64,000 bases of DNA from positions 1 through 64,000 of the forward strand of contig BMTH01000014.1 in NCBI GenBank assembly GCA_014649575.1. Direction: 5' to 3'. This document shows, piece after piece, positions 41,833-50,261 of this stretch (positions are counted from its first letter, which is position 1; the number at the start of each line of letters is the position of its first letter). The notes beneath the pieces were generated by a model. That model ran no database searches, was not told where the DNA came from, and was given only the letters and a program-made list of their open reading frames with translations. Made by a program: the position numbers and the translations under genes. Origin of the DNA: Streptomyces griseoincarnatus. Lineage in GTDB: Bacteria > Actinomycetota > Actinomycetes > Streptomycetales > Streptomycetaceae.

Positions 41833-42759
41833 ATGCCCACCTCCATACGGCCGGCGACCCCGGCCGACGCCGTCGCCGTCACCGCCCTGATGAACCGGGT
41901 CGACGAGCTGGAGATCGGCCGGCCCGAGTCCGATCTGCACACCGTGCTCGCCGACCTGGAACACCCCGACACCGACCTGGAGCGGGACTCCTGGCTGGTG
42001 CCGGACGGCGAACGGCTTCGGGCCTTCGGCCTGTTGTGGGACCCGTCGGGCGGTGAGCGCATCGACGTGGACCTCTACGTGCTGCCCTCCCACCGGGCGG
42101 AGACCGACCGGATCCTGACGGCCATGGAGACCAGGGCGCTGGAGAAGGCCCGTGCGAACGGAGCCGCGCGGGCGGTGGTGCATCTGCACCTCAACGCGAC
42201 GCCCACGCTCGACACCGGGCTGCTGAAGGAACGGGGCTGGCGGGTGGTCCGCCGCTACCATGTGCTGCACCGCCCCCTCGGTCCCGCGCAGGACCCGCTG
42301 CCGGAGCCTCCCGCCGGCGTCCGCGTGCGCGGCTGTGCCGACGAGGAGGACCGGGTGCGGGTGCACGCGCTGTACCAGGAGTCCTTCGCCGGGCACTTCG
42401 ACTTCCAGCCGCGCCCCTACGAGACGTGGCTGCACGATCTCGGCGTCCGGCAGCTCGACTGGAACCTGGTGTGGATCGTCAGCGCCGCAGGCCTGGGCGA
42501 CTGCGGTTTCCTGATCGCGCGCGACGACCGCGAGGCGATGGGGTGGATCCGCAGCGTCGGCGTCCTGCCCGCGGCCCGCGGCCGGGGCCTCGCCGGTTTC
42601 CTGCTGAGGCACGCGTTCGGCGTCTTCGCCGCCCGCGGCCGGGACACGGTGGGGCTCGGCGTCGACACGAGCAACGCCACCGGTGCGCCCCGCCTCTACG
42701 AGCGGCACGGACTCACCCTCCACTACGCGGTGGACACCTGGGAGACGGTGGTGCGGTGA
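41833..42759 (+). CDS. GNAT acetyltransferase with two GNAT domains
   Basis: A 308-residue protein with two GNAT-like halves. The N-terminal half (residues 1 to about 150, SIRPATPADAVAVTALMN) looks degenerate. The C-terminal half has the acetyl-CoA loop SVGVLPAARGRGLAGFLLRHAF followed by LGVDTSNATGAPRLYERHG. The tandem form is common in Streptomyces (mycothiol-synthase-like architecture), but the acceptor is unknown. I find no clear Shine-Dalgarno before ATG 41833. It stands alone between the conservon unit and the SDR gene. Confidence 0.85.
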   Translation: MPTSIRPATPADAVAVTALMNRVDELEIGRPESDLHTVLADLEHPDTDLERDSWLVPDGERLRAFGLLWDPSGGERIDVDLYVLPSHRAETDRILTAMETRALEKARANGAARAVVHLHLNATPTLDTGLLKERGWRVVRRYHVLHRPLGPAQDPLPEPPAGVRVRGCADEEDRVRVHALYQESFAGHFDFQPRPYETWLHDLGVRQLDWNLVWIVSAAGLGDCGFLIARDDREAMGWIRSVGVLPAARGRGLAGFLLRHAFGVFAARGRDTVGLGVDTSNATGAPRLYERHGLTLHYAVDTWETVVR

Positions 42760-42779
42760 CCGCCGGCCGGTGAGAACGG

Positions 42780-43472
42780 TCAGGCCACCGCGAGTCCCTC
42801 CACGGGGCCGGACAGCGCGGCCTTGAAGTACCGGGTCACCTCGTCGGCGAGCACCTCGCTCCCGCCCTTGAGGAGCGCCTCCACCACCTGGGCGGCGACG
42901 TCACGCGGATCGTTCTTCGGCACGTCCAGGGCGCGCACCATGTCGGTGTCGGTGTAGCCGAGGTGGACGCCGACGACCTGGGTGCCCTGGCTCGCGAGTT
43001 CGTGGCGCAGCGAGTTGGTGAGCGACCACAGGGCGGCCTTGCTCACGCCGTACGCACCCGTGCCGGAGGCCCACGACAGCACCGAGTGCACGTTCACCAC
43101 CGCTCCCCCGCCCCTGCGGGCCAGCACCGGGGCGAAGGCCTGCGTGACGCGCAGCGCGCCGAGAACGTTGACGTCGAAGAGGTGCGCGACCTCGGCGACG
43201 TCGTTGCCCAGCAGGCCGTTGGGGATGGTCGCGCCCGCGTTGTTGACCACGATGTCCACGTCCGGCACCTGCTCCGCCAGCCGGGCCACGGACGCGTCGT
43301 CGCTCACCTCCAGGGCCAGCGGCACCAGACGGGGGTCCGTCTCCGGCTCGGGGCGGCGGGCGGTGACGTACACCGTCTCGGCGCCGGCCTCCAGCAGCGC
43401 GGCGGCGAAGGCCTTGCCCAGCCCACGCTGCCCGCCGGTCACCAGCACCCGGGTTCCCTTGATCTCGGTCAT
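42780..43472 (-). CDS. Short-chain dehydrogenase/reductase
   Basis: A 230-residue classical SDR. Cofactor motif VLVTGGQRGLGKAFAAAL is at residues 9-26, followed by VVNNAGATIPNG, catalytic Ser in NVHSVLSW and YGVSKAALW with the YxxxK pair. The substrate is not deducible. It is divergent from a CGNR zinc-finger regulator across a short AT-rich region with a palindrome, the usual arrangement for a regulator and its target. It converges with the GNAT gene, 20 bp away. Confidence 0.9.
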   Translation of the reverse strand: MTEIKGTRVLVTGGQRGLGKAFAAALLEAGAETVYVTARRPEPETDPRLVPLALEVSDDASVARLAEQVPDVDIVVNNAGATIPNGLLGNDVAEVAHLFDVNVLGALRVTQAFAPVLARRGGGAVVNVHSVLSWASGTGAYGVSKAALWSLTNSLRHELASQGTQVVGVHLGYTDTDMVRALDVPKNDPRDVAAQVVEALLKGGSEVLADEVTRYFKAALSGPVEGLAVA

Positions 43473-43518
43473 GTTCCCTGCTCCTCGTCTGTGTGCGCCG
43501 GAACGCGGCGACGTAAGT

Positions 43519-43528
43519 AAAAGCTTTT
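43519..43528. promoter_or_regulatory. AT-rich palindrome between the SDR and CGNR genes
   Basis: AAAAGCTTTT (43519-43528), flanked by GTAAG on the left and CTTAT on the right, gives a symmetrical AT-rich element of about 27 bp in very GC-rich DNA. It lies 47 bp upstream of the SDR ATG and about 56 bp from the regulator ATG, so it could be a shared operator. Confidence 0.45.
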
Positions 43529-43583
43529 TGCTTATGTCATCAGAGTGCGTCGGGCTCGCGACAGAGTCAAGTACGATTGACCT

Positions 43584-44177
43584 ATGTCTTGGACCTCGAC
43601 CGAGCGCTACCGCATCCGCCCCGCCCCTGGCGGCCTCGCTCTGGTGCAGGAGATCCTCAACACCCGCGCCATCCCGCCGTACGGCGAGGACGTGCTCGCC
43701 GGCGGCGGGACCGGCGTCCGGTGGCTGCGAGACGTGACCGACGCGTGGGCCGAGGAGCAGGGCTGGCCGGGCCCCTCCGGGGAGCCGCGGGCCGGGGACC
43801 TGGAGCGGGTGAGGGCGCTACGGGAGCGGCTCGCCGCCCTGGTGACCGGGGAGGCGGAGCCCGTCCGGGCGCCCACCGACGTCTCCCTGCGGCCGGGCCT
43901 GGACGAGGAGGGGCGGGTGGCCCTGGTGCCGGCCGGAAGCCCCGGCGAGTGGCTCGAGGGCGCCGTGTGGGCGCAGGTGCTGCTCGCGCAGGCGGACGGC
44001 ACCTGGCAGCGGCTCAAGCTGTGCCGGGAGCCGGCCTGCCGGTCCGCGTTCTACGACCGCTCGCGCAACAACAGCGCCGTCTGGCACGACGTCCGCCGGT
44101 GCGGGAACGCCGCGAACCTGCGTGCGTCCCGGGCCCGGCGGAAGCAGCGTGCGGCCGAGGCGCCGGCCGGGGAGTGA
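43584..44177 (+). CDS. CGNR zinc-finger transcriptional regulator
   Basis: A 197-residue protein with an N-terminal ABATE-like domain (GLALVQEILNTRAI) and a C-terminal CGNR zinc finger. The finger is CREPACRSAFYDRSRNNS followed by HDVRRCGNAANLRASR, with four Cys to bind zinc and the CGN triad intact. A basic tail (ARRKQR) favours DNA binding. These proteins are thought to regulate the neighbouring gene, here the divergent SDR. Confidence 0.9.
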   Translation: MSWTSTERYRIRPAPGGLALVQEILNTRAIPPYGEDVLAGGGTGVRWLRDVTDAWAEEQGWPGPSGEPRAGDLERVRALRERLAALVTGEAEPVRAPTDVSLRPGLDEEGRVALVPAGSPGEWLEGAVWAQVLLAQADGTWQRLKLCREPACRSAFYDRSRNNSAVWHDVRRCGNAANLRASRARRKQRAAEAPAGE

Positions 44178-44264
44178 CCGGGCGGGGACGGTCACCCGGT
44201 CTGCCAGAATGAGCGGCGTTCACAGGGCACCGGGGTGCCCGTCGCCGGCCCAGGAGCGTTCACG

Positions 44265-45224
44265 GTGTCGCCACAGCACGGAAGCCGCTCGTCCGCGCAC
44301 GGCGGCGGACGGCCTCGGCGGCGGGGGCGGACGAAACCCCGCCCGGACCACGAGCCCCCTGCCGTGACGGGCCGCGAGCCCGCCGTCGTGCGTCGTGAGG
44401 ATCTGCGCGCCGACTGCTCGGCCTGCTTCGGCCTGTGCTGCGTCGCGCTGCCGTTCGCCCGCTCCGCCGACTTCGCCCGGGACAAGCCCGCCGGGCGGGC
44501 CTGCGGCCATCTGCGGGACGACTTCGGCTGCGGCATCCACGCCCGGCTGCGCGACGAGGGCTACCGCGGCTGCACCGTCTTCGACTGCTTCGGCGCCGGG
44601 CAGAAGGTCTCGCAGGTCACCTTCGGCGGCACCGACTGGCGGCGCTCCCCGGAATCGGCGTCGGCGATGTTCGCGGTGTTCCCTGTCATGCGGCAGCTGC
44701 ACGAACTGCTCGCGTACGCCGCCGAGGCGCTGGAGCTCCCGGCGGCCCGTCCCCTGCACCGCGAGCTGTGCAGGGCGCTGGCGCGGATCGAGGAGCTGAC
44801 CCGGGGCGACGCCGACTCGGTCGTCAGGCTCGACGTGAACGCGCTGCGCGGGGAGGTCAACCCGCTGCTGCTGCGGGCCAGTGAGCTGACGCGGGCCCGG
44901 GTGCCGGGCCGCAGGAAGGATCACCGCGGCGCCGACCTGATGGGCGCGCGGCTGTCCGGGACGAATCTGCGCGGGGCGAGTCTGCGCGGCGCGCTGCTGG
45001 TCGGCGCCGACCTGAGGGGGGCGGACCTGCGCGACGCGGACCTGATCGGCGCCGATCTGCGCGACGCGGACCTGTCGGGCGCCGACCTCACCGGCGCCCT
45101 GTTCCTCACCCAGGCGCAGCTGAACGCGGCACGCGGCGACACCGCGACGACGCTGCCGCCGTCGCTGGAACGCCCCGCCCACTGGGCGCGTGAGGGTTCA
45201 GCCGGCGGCGTCGTCGGCGCGTAG
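44265..45224 (+). CDS. Pentapeptide-repeat protein with a cysteine-rich N-terminal domain
   Basis: A 319-residue protein. After a basic disordered start, residues about 45-115 are rich in Cys: DCSACFGLCC, GRACGHLRDDFGCG, YRGCTVFDCFGAG. These give about eight cysteines that could bind zinc, iron or an Fe-S cluster. The C-terminal third has about ten pentapeptide repeats of A(D/S)L(R/S)G type (GADLRGADLRDADLIGADLR), which form a right-handed beta-helix. The function is unknown. GTG 44265 follows GGAG; a start at 44235 is possible. It overlaps the convergent SRPBCC gene by 27 nt. Confidence 0.82.
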   Translation: MSPQHGSRSSAHGGGRPRRRGRTKPRPDHEPPAVTGREPAVVRREDLRADCSACFGLCCVALPFARSADFARDKPAGRACGHLRDDFGCGIHARLRDEGYRGCTVFDCFGAGQKVSQVTFGGTDWRRSPESASAMFAVFPVMRQLHELLAYAAEALELPAARPLHRELCRALARIEELTRGDADSVVRLDVNALRGEVNPLLLRASELTRARVPGRRKDHRGADLMGARLSGTNLRGASLRGALLVGADLRGADLRDADLIGADLRDADLSGADLTGALFLTQAQLNAARGDTATTLPPSLERPAHWAREGSAGGVVGA

Positions 45225-45611
45225 CCGGACCTGCCGCTCCAGCCGCCGCAGGCTGTCGTCGAGGGCGCCGGTGACCTGCTCCTCGCCGGGGTCGTGGCCT
45301 GCGTCGAAGAAGGAGAGGTGCACGGTCACCTCGCTCGCCCCGCTGTCGATGCCGGCGACCTGGAGCCATCCGGCGTAGCCGCCCTGCTCCCGTGTGCCCC
45401 ATTCGATGCGCATCTGGTCCCGCCGGGCCCGCAACAGGGCGGAGGTGTCCTCGTCGGTGCGGTCCTCGTGCACGGTGACGGCGGGCAGCTCCTCGGCGCG
45501 CACATGCAGCTCCGCGGGGAGCCAGTCACCCATCCGGCCGACGTCGGCCGCCCGGTCGAAGACCCGCTCGGGCGGGGCCGGCATGGTGTGGGAGCGCTCG
45601 TACTCGGTCAT
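45198..45611 (-). CDS. SRPBCC-family protein
   Basis: A 137-residue START-like/SRPBCC protein: an N-terminal beta hairpin (YERSHTMPAPPERVFDRAADV), a WLP turn and a long C-terminal helix (VTGALDDSLRRLERQVRLR). Such folds bind hydrophobic ligands; the ligand is unknown. It converges with and overlaps the pentapeptide gene at its 3' end, and lies 66 bp downstream of the DUF2795 gene, perhaps in one operon. Confidence 0.8.
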   Translation of the reverse strand: MTEYERSHTMPAPPERVFDRAADVGRMGDWLPAELHVRAEELPAVTVHEDRTDEDTSALLRARRDQMRIEWGTREQGGYAGWLQVAGIDSGASEVTVHLSFFDAGHDPGEEQVTGALDDSLRRLERQVRLRADDAAG

Positions 45612-45677
45612 CGGTGCACCGTCCTCGGTCGGTGACGGACGCCGGGGCCGCCGACGGGGGCGGCCCCGGCGCGCGGG

Positions 45678-45872
45678 TCATTCGTTGCCGAAGACGGCCT
45701 TCTGCACCTCGTTGGGACCGTCGAACCGCTTGGTCCCGGTCTCCGACAGCTTCTTCACGAGGCCGTCGTCGGCGCCGTTGCTCCTCGCCACCGAGACGAG
45801 GTCGTCCTTGGCCGCGGGGTAGTCGGCGCCCTTGAGTGCCTTCTGCAGGTCGATGGGGCTGAGGTCGGCCAT
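45678..45872 (-). CDS. DUF2795 protein
   Basis: A 64-residue protein matching the DUF2795 pattern: SPIDLQKALKGADYPAAKDDLVSVA, GADDGLVKKL, then a short C-terminal helix. These small acid-and-lysine-rich proteins are abundant in Streptomyces, often with general-stress genes. The function is unknown. ATG 45872 has GGGAGGCCCGCC upstream. Confidence 0.85.
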   Translation of the reverse strand: MADLSPIDLQKALKGADYPAAKDDLVSVARSNGADDGLVKKLSETGTKRFDGPNEVQKAVFGNE

Positions 45873-46063
45873 GGCGGGCCTCCCGTGGTGCGTAAGGCGC
45901 GGCGGATCCGCGCGGGGACCGGCCGGGTACCCGGCTCCCGGCGAACCGATTCAGCTCCGCGCGCGAACCCTCGGTGCGGGCGCACCGATGACTTTTCCCG
46001 TGTGCTTCCGTCCACCTCACACACGCCCGCACCGGGCCCGACACGGAAGACGAGGATCGCGCC

Positions 46064-46492
46064 ATGAGCGACGGCTACTCCTACACCCTGACCCGCACCC
46101 TGGACGCCCCCGCCGCCACGGTCTACCGGGCCTGGACCACGCCCGACGCGTACGCCCGCTGGGCGTACGCCGCTCCCGGCTCGGTCGAGATGGACGTACG
46201 GCCGGGAGGTGCCTGGAAGGCCACCATGGTCACGCCCGACGGCACCGAGGTGCCCCTCACCGGGTCCTACCTGGACGTCCACGAGAACCGGCTGCTGGTC
46301 GTCGCCATGGACGTGCCCGGGCGCGCCGAGCCCTCCGTGATGGCGGTCGAGCTGGACGAGGACGGGCCGGCGACCCGGATCGAGCTGCGGCAGGCCTGCG
46401 ACACGGCGGAGGAGCGGGACATGGCCGAGCAGGGCAGCACCATGCTGCTGGACAGCCTGACCCGCTTCCTCGCGGAGGGTCCCACGGGCTGA
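46064..46492 (+). CDS. SRPBCC/AHSA1-like protein
   Basis: A 142-residue AHSA1-type START-like protein. The characteristic start TLTRTLDAPAATVYRAWTTPDAYARW is present, with DVRPGGAWKATMV and a C-terminal helix (GSTMLLDSLTRFL). The ligand or partner is unknown. It has no close sequence relation to the SRPBCC protein at 45.2 kb beyond the fold. It precedes the glutamate-cysteine ligase on the same strand by 80 bp. Confidence 0.85.
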   Translation: MSDGYSYTLTRTLDAPAATVYRAWTTPDAYARWAYAAPGSVEMDVRPGGAWKATMVTPDGTEVPLTGSYLDVHENRLLVVAMDVPGRAEPSVMAVELDEDGPATRIELRQACDTAEERDMAEQGSTMLLDSLTRFLAEGPTG

Positions 46493-46572
46493 GTGACTCG
46501 CGTGGTCGCGGACGCCCACCGGTGCGACGCTGGGGTGGTCAGGTTCCGGACCGACAGCCTGGAGGGAGACCG

Positions 46573-48051
46573 ATGGGACGGGACGTCCCGGCGCTCACCT
46601 TCACCCGCGAGGACCGCCGGCAGTACCGGTTCAAGATGCAGCAGTGCCTCGACGCGCTCGCACAGATGCTGCGCGAGTCCCGTTTCGAGGGCGAGCGGCC
46701 GCAGGTCGGTCTGGAGATCGAGCTGAACCTGGTCGACGACCGGGCCGAGCCCGCGATGCGCAACACCGACGCGCTGGAGGCGATCGCGGACCCGGCCTGG
46801 GACACCGAGCTGGGCCGCTTCAACCTCGAGATCAACATCGCGCCCCGGCGGCTCACCGAGGGCGGTCCCGACGCCTGGGAGTCCGAGATCCGCTCCGCCC
46901 TGAACCACGCGGAGCAGCGCGCCCGTTCCATCGGCACGCACCTCATCATGACGGGCATCCTCCCCACCCTGCGCCACGAGGACGTCGGGGAGGGCGCCCT
47001 GTCGGAGAACCCGCGCTACCGGCTGCTCAACGACCAGATCTTCGCGGCGCGCGGCGAGGACCTGCACATCGAGGTGACCGGCGTCGACCGGCTGCGCACC
47101 TACGCGGACACCATCACCCCGGAGGCCGCCTGCACCAGCACGCAGTTCCACCTCCAGGTCAACCCGGAGGATTTCGCGGCGTACTGGAACGCGGCGCAGG
47201 CGATCGCCGGGGTGCAGGTCGCCCTCGCGGCCAACTCGCCCTTCCTGTTCGGCAAGGAACTCTGGCACGAGACGCGCATCCCGCTGTTCGAGCAGGCCAC
47301 CGACACCCGCCCCGAGGAGATCAAGGTCCAGGGGGTGCGGCCCCGGGTGTGGTTCGGCGAGCGCTGGATCACCAGCGTGTTCGACCTGTTCGAGGAGAAC
47401 CTGCGCTACTTCCCCGCCCTGCTCCCGCTGTGCGACGACGAGGACCCGGCGGAGACGCTGCTGCGCGGCGACATCCCGGACCTCGGCGAGCTGACGCTGC
47501 ACAACGGCACCATCTACCGCTGGAACCGCCCGGTGTACGCCGTCTCCCGCGACAAGCCGCACGTGCGCGTGGAGAACCGGGTGCTGCCCGCCGGCCCGAC
47601 CGTCGCCGACACCCTCGCCAACGGTGCCTTCTACTACGGACTGACCCGCGGACTGGTGGAGGAGGAGCGGCCGGTGTGGTCGCGGATGTCCTTCTCCGCG
47701 GCCGAGGACAACCTGCGCACGGCGGCCCGGTTCGGTATCGACGCACGGCTGTACTGGCCGGGCATGGGCGAGGTGCCGGCGGCGGAGCTGGTGCTGCGGC
47801 GGCTGCTGCCCCTGGCGCACCGGGGTCTGGAGCTCTCGGGCATGGACGACGCGTGGCGGGAGCCGCTGCTCGGCATCATCGAGCAGCGCTGTGTGACGGG
47901 CCGCAACGGCGCGGTGTGGCAGAAGGAGATGTTCCACCACATCGACGCGACAGCGCAGTGCGGGCGGCACGAGGCGCTGCGCCGCATGACGCAGCAGTAC
48001 ATCGACTACATGCATCTGAACGCGCCCGTGCACACCTGGCCCGTGGAGTGA
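46573..48051 (+). CDS. Glutamate-cysteine ligase, GCS2/YbdK family
   Basis: A 492-residue ATP-dependent carboxylate-amine ligase. VGLEIELNLVDDRAEP (near residue 48) has the conserved GxExE metal site. ACTSTQFHLQVNPEDFAAYWNA and ENRVLPAGPTVADTLANGAF are typical of GCS2. It is longer than the YbdK and MshC-related forms and resembles actinobacterial glutamate-cysteine ligase-like proteins. Actinobacteria use mycothiol rather than glutathione, so the natural product may be gamma-glutamyl-cysteine or another gamma-glutamyl amide. ATG 46573 follows GGAGGGAGA. Confidence 0.88.
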   Translation: MGRDVPALTFTREDRRQYRFKMQQCLDALAQMLRESRFEGERPQVGLEIELNLVDDRAEPAMRNTDALEAIADPAWDTELGRFNLEINIAPRRLTEGGPDAWESEIRSALNHAEQRARSIGTHLIMTGILPTLRHEDVGEGALSENPRYRLLNDQIFAARGEDLHIEVTGVDRLRTYADTITPEAACTSTQFHLQVNPEDFAAYWNAAQAIAGVQVALAANSPFLFGKELWHETRIPLFEQATDTRPEEIKVQGVRPRVWFGERWITSVFDLFEENLRYFPALLPLCDDEDPAETLLRGDIPDLGELTLHNGTIYRWNRPVYAVSRDKPHVRVENRVLPAGPTVADTLANGAFYYGLTRGLVEEERPVWSRMSFSAAEDNLRTAARFGIDARLYWPGMGEVPAAELVLRRLLPLAHRGLELSGMDDAWREPLLGIIEQRCVTGRNGAVWQKEMFHHIDATAQCGRHEALRRMTQQYIDYMHLNAPVHTWPVE

Positions 48052-48070
48052 GGCGGGGGGCAGCCCGGGA

Positions 48071-48790
48071 TCAGGCGTCGGCGCGCCCGAGGACGTCCGT
48101 CACCTCCCGCCGGACCACGTCCCATGCCGGCCCGGGCAGGCCGCCCAGGGCCGTGCCCTCCAGGGCGTCGAGCACCCGGCCCGCGTCCGCCGTCGCGGGG
48201 ACGCTGCCGCTGACGGCCTCGTCGCCGTCCCGCACGGCGGTGAACAGCCGCCGCCCGCCGTCCTCCTCGGCGTGCACGGCGGTGGCGACCACCAGCGGCG
48301 GCGGTCCGCCCGCCTCACCGGGCGCCTTGTGGTAGCCGCTGACGAGGGGGCGGCGCCAGCGGATGTCCAGCATCAGGGGGCGCTTGGCCACCACCTCCGC
48401 CAGTTCGGCCTCGTACGTGCCGTCGCCGTCCATGACGGTCGCCCGGGCGTCCAGGACCAGCGCCGGGGGCAGCAGGCAGCGCAGCGCGCTGCCGACGATG
48501 TTGCCGCCGACGGTGGCCGTCCGGCGCACGGCTCCGGTGCCGACCGAGGCGGCGGCGCGGCGCAGCACCTCCGGCACCCGGTCGTCGACCTGGTGCAGCA
48601 ACACGGCCGCGCCCAGGGTCTCCGCGTCCACCACGGTGGCCCGGGGCAGCCGGCGCAGGGACATCGCCTGCTCCGGGAATCCGTCGCGCTGCCACTGGGC
48701 CCACACGAGCGTGGCCCCGCCGACGGGCACCGCCCCGTCGGCCAGACACCGCCGCACTTCGGACAGGGAGGTGGGAAGACGCAGCAACAC
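48071..48790 (-). CDS. FAD-binding subunit of a molybdopterin dehydrogenase (CoxM/XdhB type), orphan
   Basis: A 239-residue FAD-domain protein. VPVGGATLVWAQWQ and TATVGGNIVGSALRCLLPP are the two FAD-pyrophosphate motifs of the medium subunit of xanthine dehydrogenase or CO dehydrogenase-like enzymes. A CODH flavoprotein-type C-terminal domain follows (VSGYHKAPG, LFTAVRDGDEAVSG). Neither the molybdopterin subunit nor the 2Fe-2S subunit is next to it, so it is an orphan or has partners elsewhere. The start is GTG 48790. It converges with the ligase gene (20 bp). Confidence 0.83.
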   Translation of the reverse strand: MLLRLPTSLSEVRRCLADGAVPVGGATLVWAQWQRDGFPEQAMSLRRLPRATVVDAETLGAAVLLHQVDDRVPEVLRRAAASVGTGAVRRTATVGGNIVGSALRCLLPPALVLDARATVMDGDGTYEAELAEVVAKRPLMLDIRWRRPLVSGYHKAPGEAGGPPPLVVATAVHAEEDGGRRLFTAVRDGDEAVSGSVPATADAGRVLDALEGTALGGLPGPAWDVVRREVTDVLGRADA

Positions 48791-49036
48791 GGCGATCGAC
48801 CTGCTTTCCTCGGCGGAGGGCTCAACAGGAGCGGAATGTACGGAACGTGACGGGCCAACGAGGAGACCGGCACCGCATTCTCCGCGGCGAGCCGGGGGCG
48901 CGTACAGGGCTCACGCCCGTCGGGCATGCTCCGATCCGGGGACACCTTGCGCTCGGCCGTGTGTTTGCCCCATGGTTGACGCGCGTCACACGGCTCGTTG
49001 CTCATCCCGATCTCTCGTACCGGAAGCGGAGGCCGC

Positions 49037-49774
49037 ATGTTGAAGCGCGCACTGAGACTCGTGCTGTCCATTGTCATGCTCATGGCTGGTCTGGCGGCGG
49101 GTTCCCTGGCGACCGCCGGGACCGCGCACGCCGACGGCTGCTACACCTGGAACCGCACCCTGTCCCAGGGCGCGTCCGGCGCCGACGTCACCCAGCTCCA
49201 GATCCGGCTGAGCGGCTACCCCGGCTACGGCGCCGTGCTGGCCGTCGACGGCCAGTTCGGCCCGGCCACCACCGCCGCCCTCAAGCGCTTCCAGTCCGCC
49301 TACGGCCTCGCCGCTGACGGCGTGGCCGGCCCCAACACCTTCAGCAAGCTGTACGCCCTCCAGGACGACGACTGCACGCCGGTCCACTTCGACTACTCCG
49401 AGCTGAACCGCTGCAACTCGACCTGGTCGGGCGGTGCGGTGAGCGCCGCGACGGCGAAGGCCAACGCCCTGCGCACCATGTGGAAGCTGGAGGCGCTGCG
49501 ACACGCGCTCGGCGACCAGCCGATCCGGGTCACCAGCGGCTTCCGCTCCCAGTCCTGCAACAGCGCGGTGGGCGGCGCGAGCAACAGCCGCCACCTGTAC
49601 GGCGACGCCGCCGACCTCGGCGCGGGATCACACTCGCTGTGCACGCTGGCCAAGCAGGCCCGTAACCACGGCTTCAACGGGATCCTCGGCCCCGGCTACC
49701 CGGGCCACAACGACCACACGCACGTCGACCACCGCGGCAGCCGCTTCTGGTCGGCCTCGACCTGCGGCATCTGA
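49037..49774 (+). CDS. Secreted zinc D-Ala-D-Ala carboxypeptidase, M15A type with PG-binding domain
   Basis: A 245-residue exported enzyme. The signal peptide LVLSIVMLMAGLAAGSLATAG ends near TAHA (about residue 33). A PG_binding_1 domain follows (LSQGASGADVTQLQIRLSG to AADGVAGPNTF). The M15 catalytic domain has SRHLYGDAADLG (HxxxxxxD zinc ligands) and HNDHTHVDHRG (final His ligand). Closely similar in layout to the Streptomyces albus G DD-carboxypeptidase. It trims peptidoglycan stem peptides outside the cell. ATG 49037 follows GGAAGCGGAGG. The 246-bp region upstream shows no recognisable riboswitch. Confidence 0.93.
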   Translation: MLKRALRLVLSIVMLMAGLAAGSLATAGTAHADGCYTWNRTLSQGASGADVTQLQIRLSGYPGYGAVLAVDGQFGPATTAALKRFQSAYGLAADGVAGPNTFSKLYALQDDDCTPVHFDYSELNRCNSTWSGGAVSAATAKANALRTMWKLEALRHALGDQPIRVTSGFRSQSCNSAVGGASNSRHLYGDAADLGAGSHSLCTLAKQARNHGFNGILGPGYPGHNDHTHVDHRGSRFWSASTCGI

Positions 49775-49798
49775 CGTCCGCCCGCACGCCCGGAAGAC

Positions 49799-49830
49799 GG
49801 TGAGGGGGTCCCGCGCGGGACCCCCTCACC
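49799..49830. terminator. Bidirectional terminator hairpin
   Basis: A perfect 32-bp palindrome with no loop bases, 25 bp after the M15 peptidase stop and 2 bp after the stop of the convergent membrane-protein gene. Confidence 0.88.
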
Positions 49831-49831
49831 T

Positions 49832-50257
49832 TCACGTGCGCACTGTTCCGCGTCCGGGCGTGGCCCGCCGTTCCCCCCACAGGGCCGTGCCCGTGGCGAG
49901 GGCGCCCAGCCCCTCCCAGGCCGCGATGCCGAGGAACGCCTCCGGCGCCCTGCCGGTCGTCACGGCCAGCGTGAACACCGTGCAGGTCAGCAGCCGGAAC
50001 GGCACCGTCCATCGGAAGAACGCCCGCCAGTCGGCGAGCGCGGCCAGGACGTAGTACACGCCCATGTTGAGCGCCGCCATCGACGACGCCGTCACGAACG
50101 CGGACGTGTGGTCACCGCTCCCCCGCTCACCCGGCACCGTCAGTCCCAGCAGCGACAGCTGAGCGTCCGGCGAGACCAGTCCCACGGCGCCGAGTGCGGC
50201 GGCGAGCGCGCCGAACACGGCCATGGTCCAGCCCGAGGGCGAGCGGGGCAGGGTCAC
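49832..50257 (-). CDS. Hypothetical four-helix membrane protein
   Basis: A 141-residue membrane protein with segments MAVFGALAAALGAVGLVSP, VTASSMAALNMGVYYVLAAL, VPFRLLTCTVFTLAV and AFLGIAAWEGLGALATGTAL. I do not recognise the family with confidence. It starts at GTG 50257, five bases after the GH16 stop, so it is probably co-transcribed with the glucanase. Confidence 0.75.
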   Translation of the reverse strand: MTLPRSPSGWTMAVFGALAAALGAVGLVSPDAQLSLLGLTVPGERGSGDHTSAFVTASSMAALNMGVYYVLAALADWRAFFRWTVPFRLLTCTVFTLAVTTGRAPEAFLGIAAWEGLGALATGTALWGERRATPGRGTVRT

Positions 50258-50261
50258 GGGG

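Noticed and set aside
45585-45600. TGGGAGCGCTCG resembling a CebR box
   Set aside because: It is within the SRPBCC coding sequence and the right arm is broken (11 of 14 matches), so it is not a plausible operator.
48791-49036. Possible c-di-AMP (ydaO) riboswitch before the secreted M15 peptidase
   Set aside because: Such elements often precede Streptomyces cell-wall hydrolases, but I could not find the conserved ydaO blocks here.
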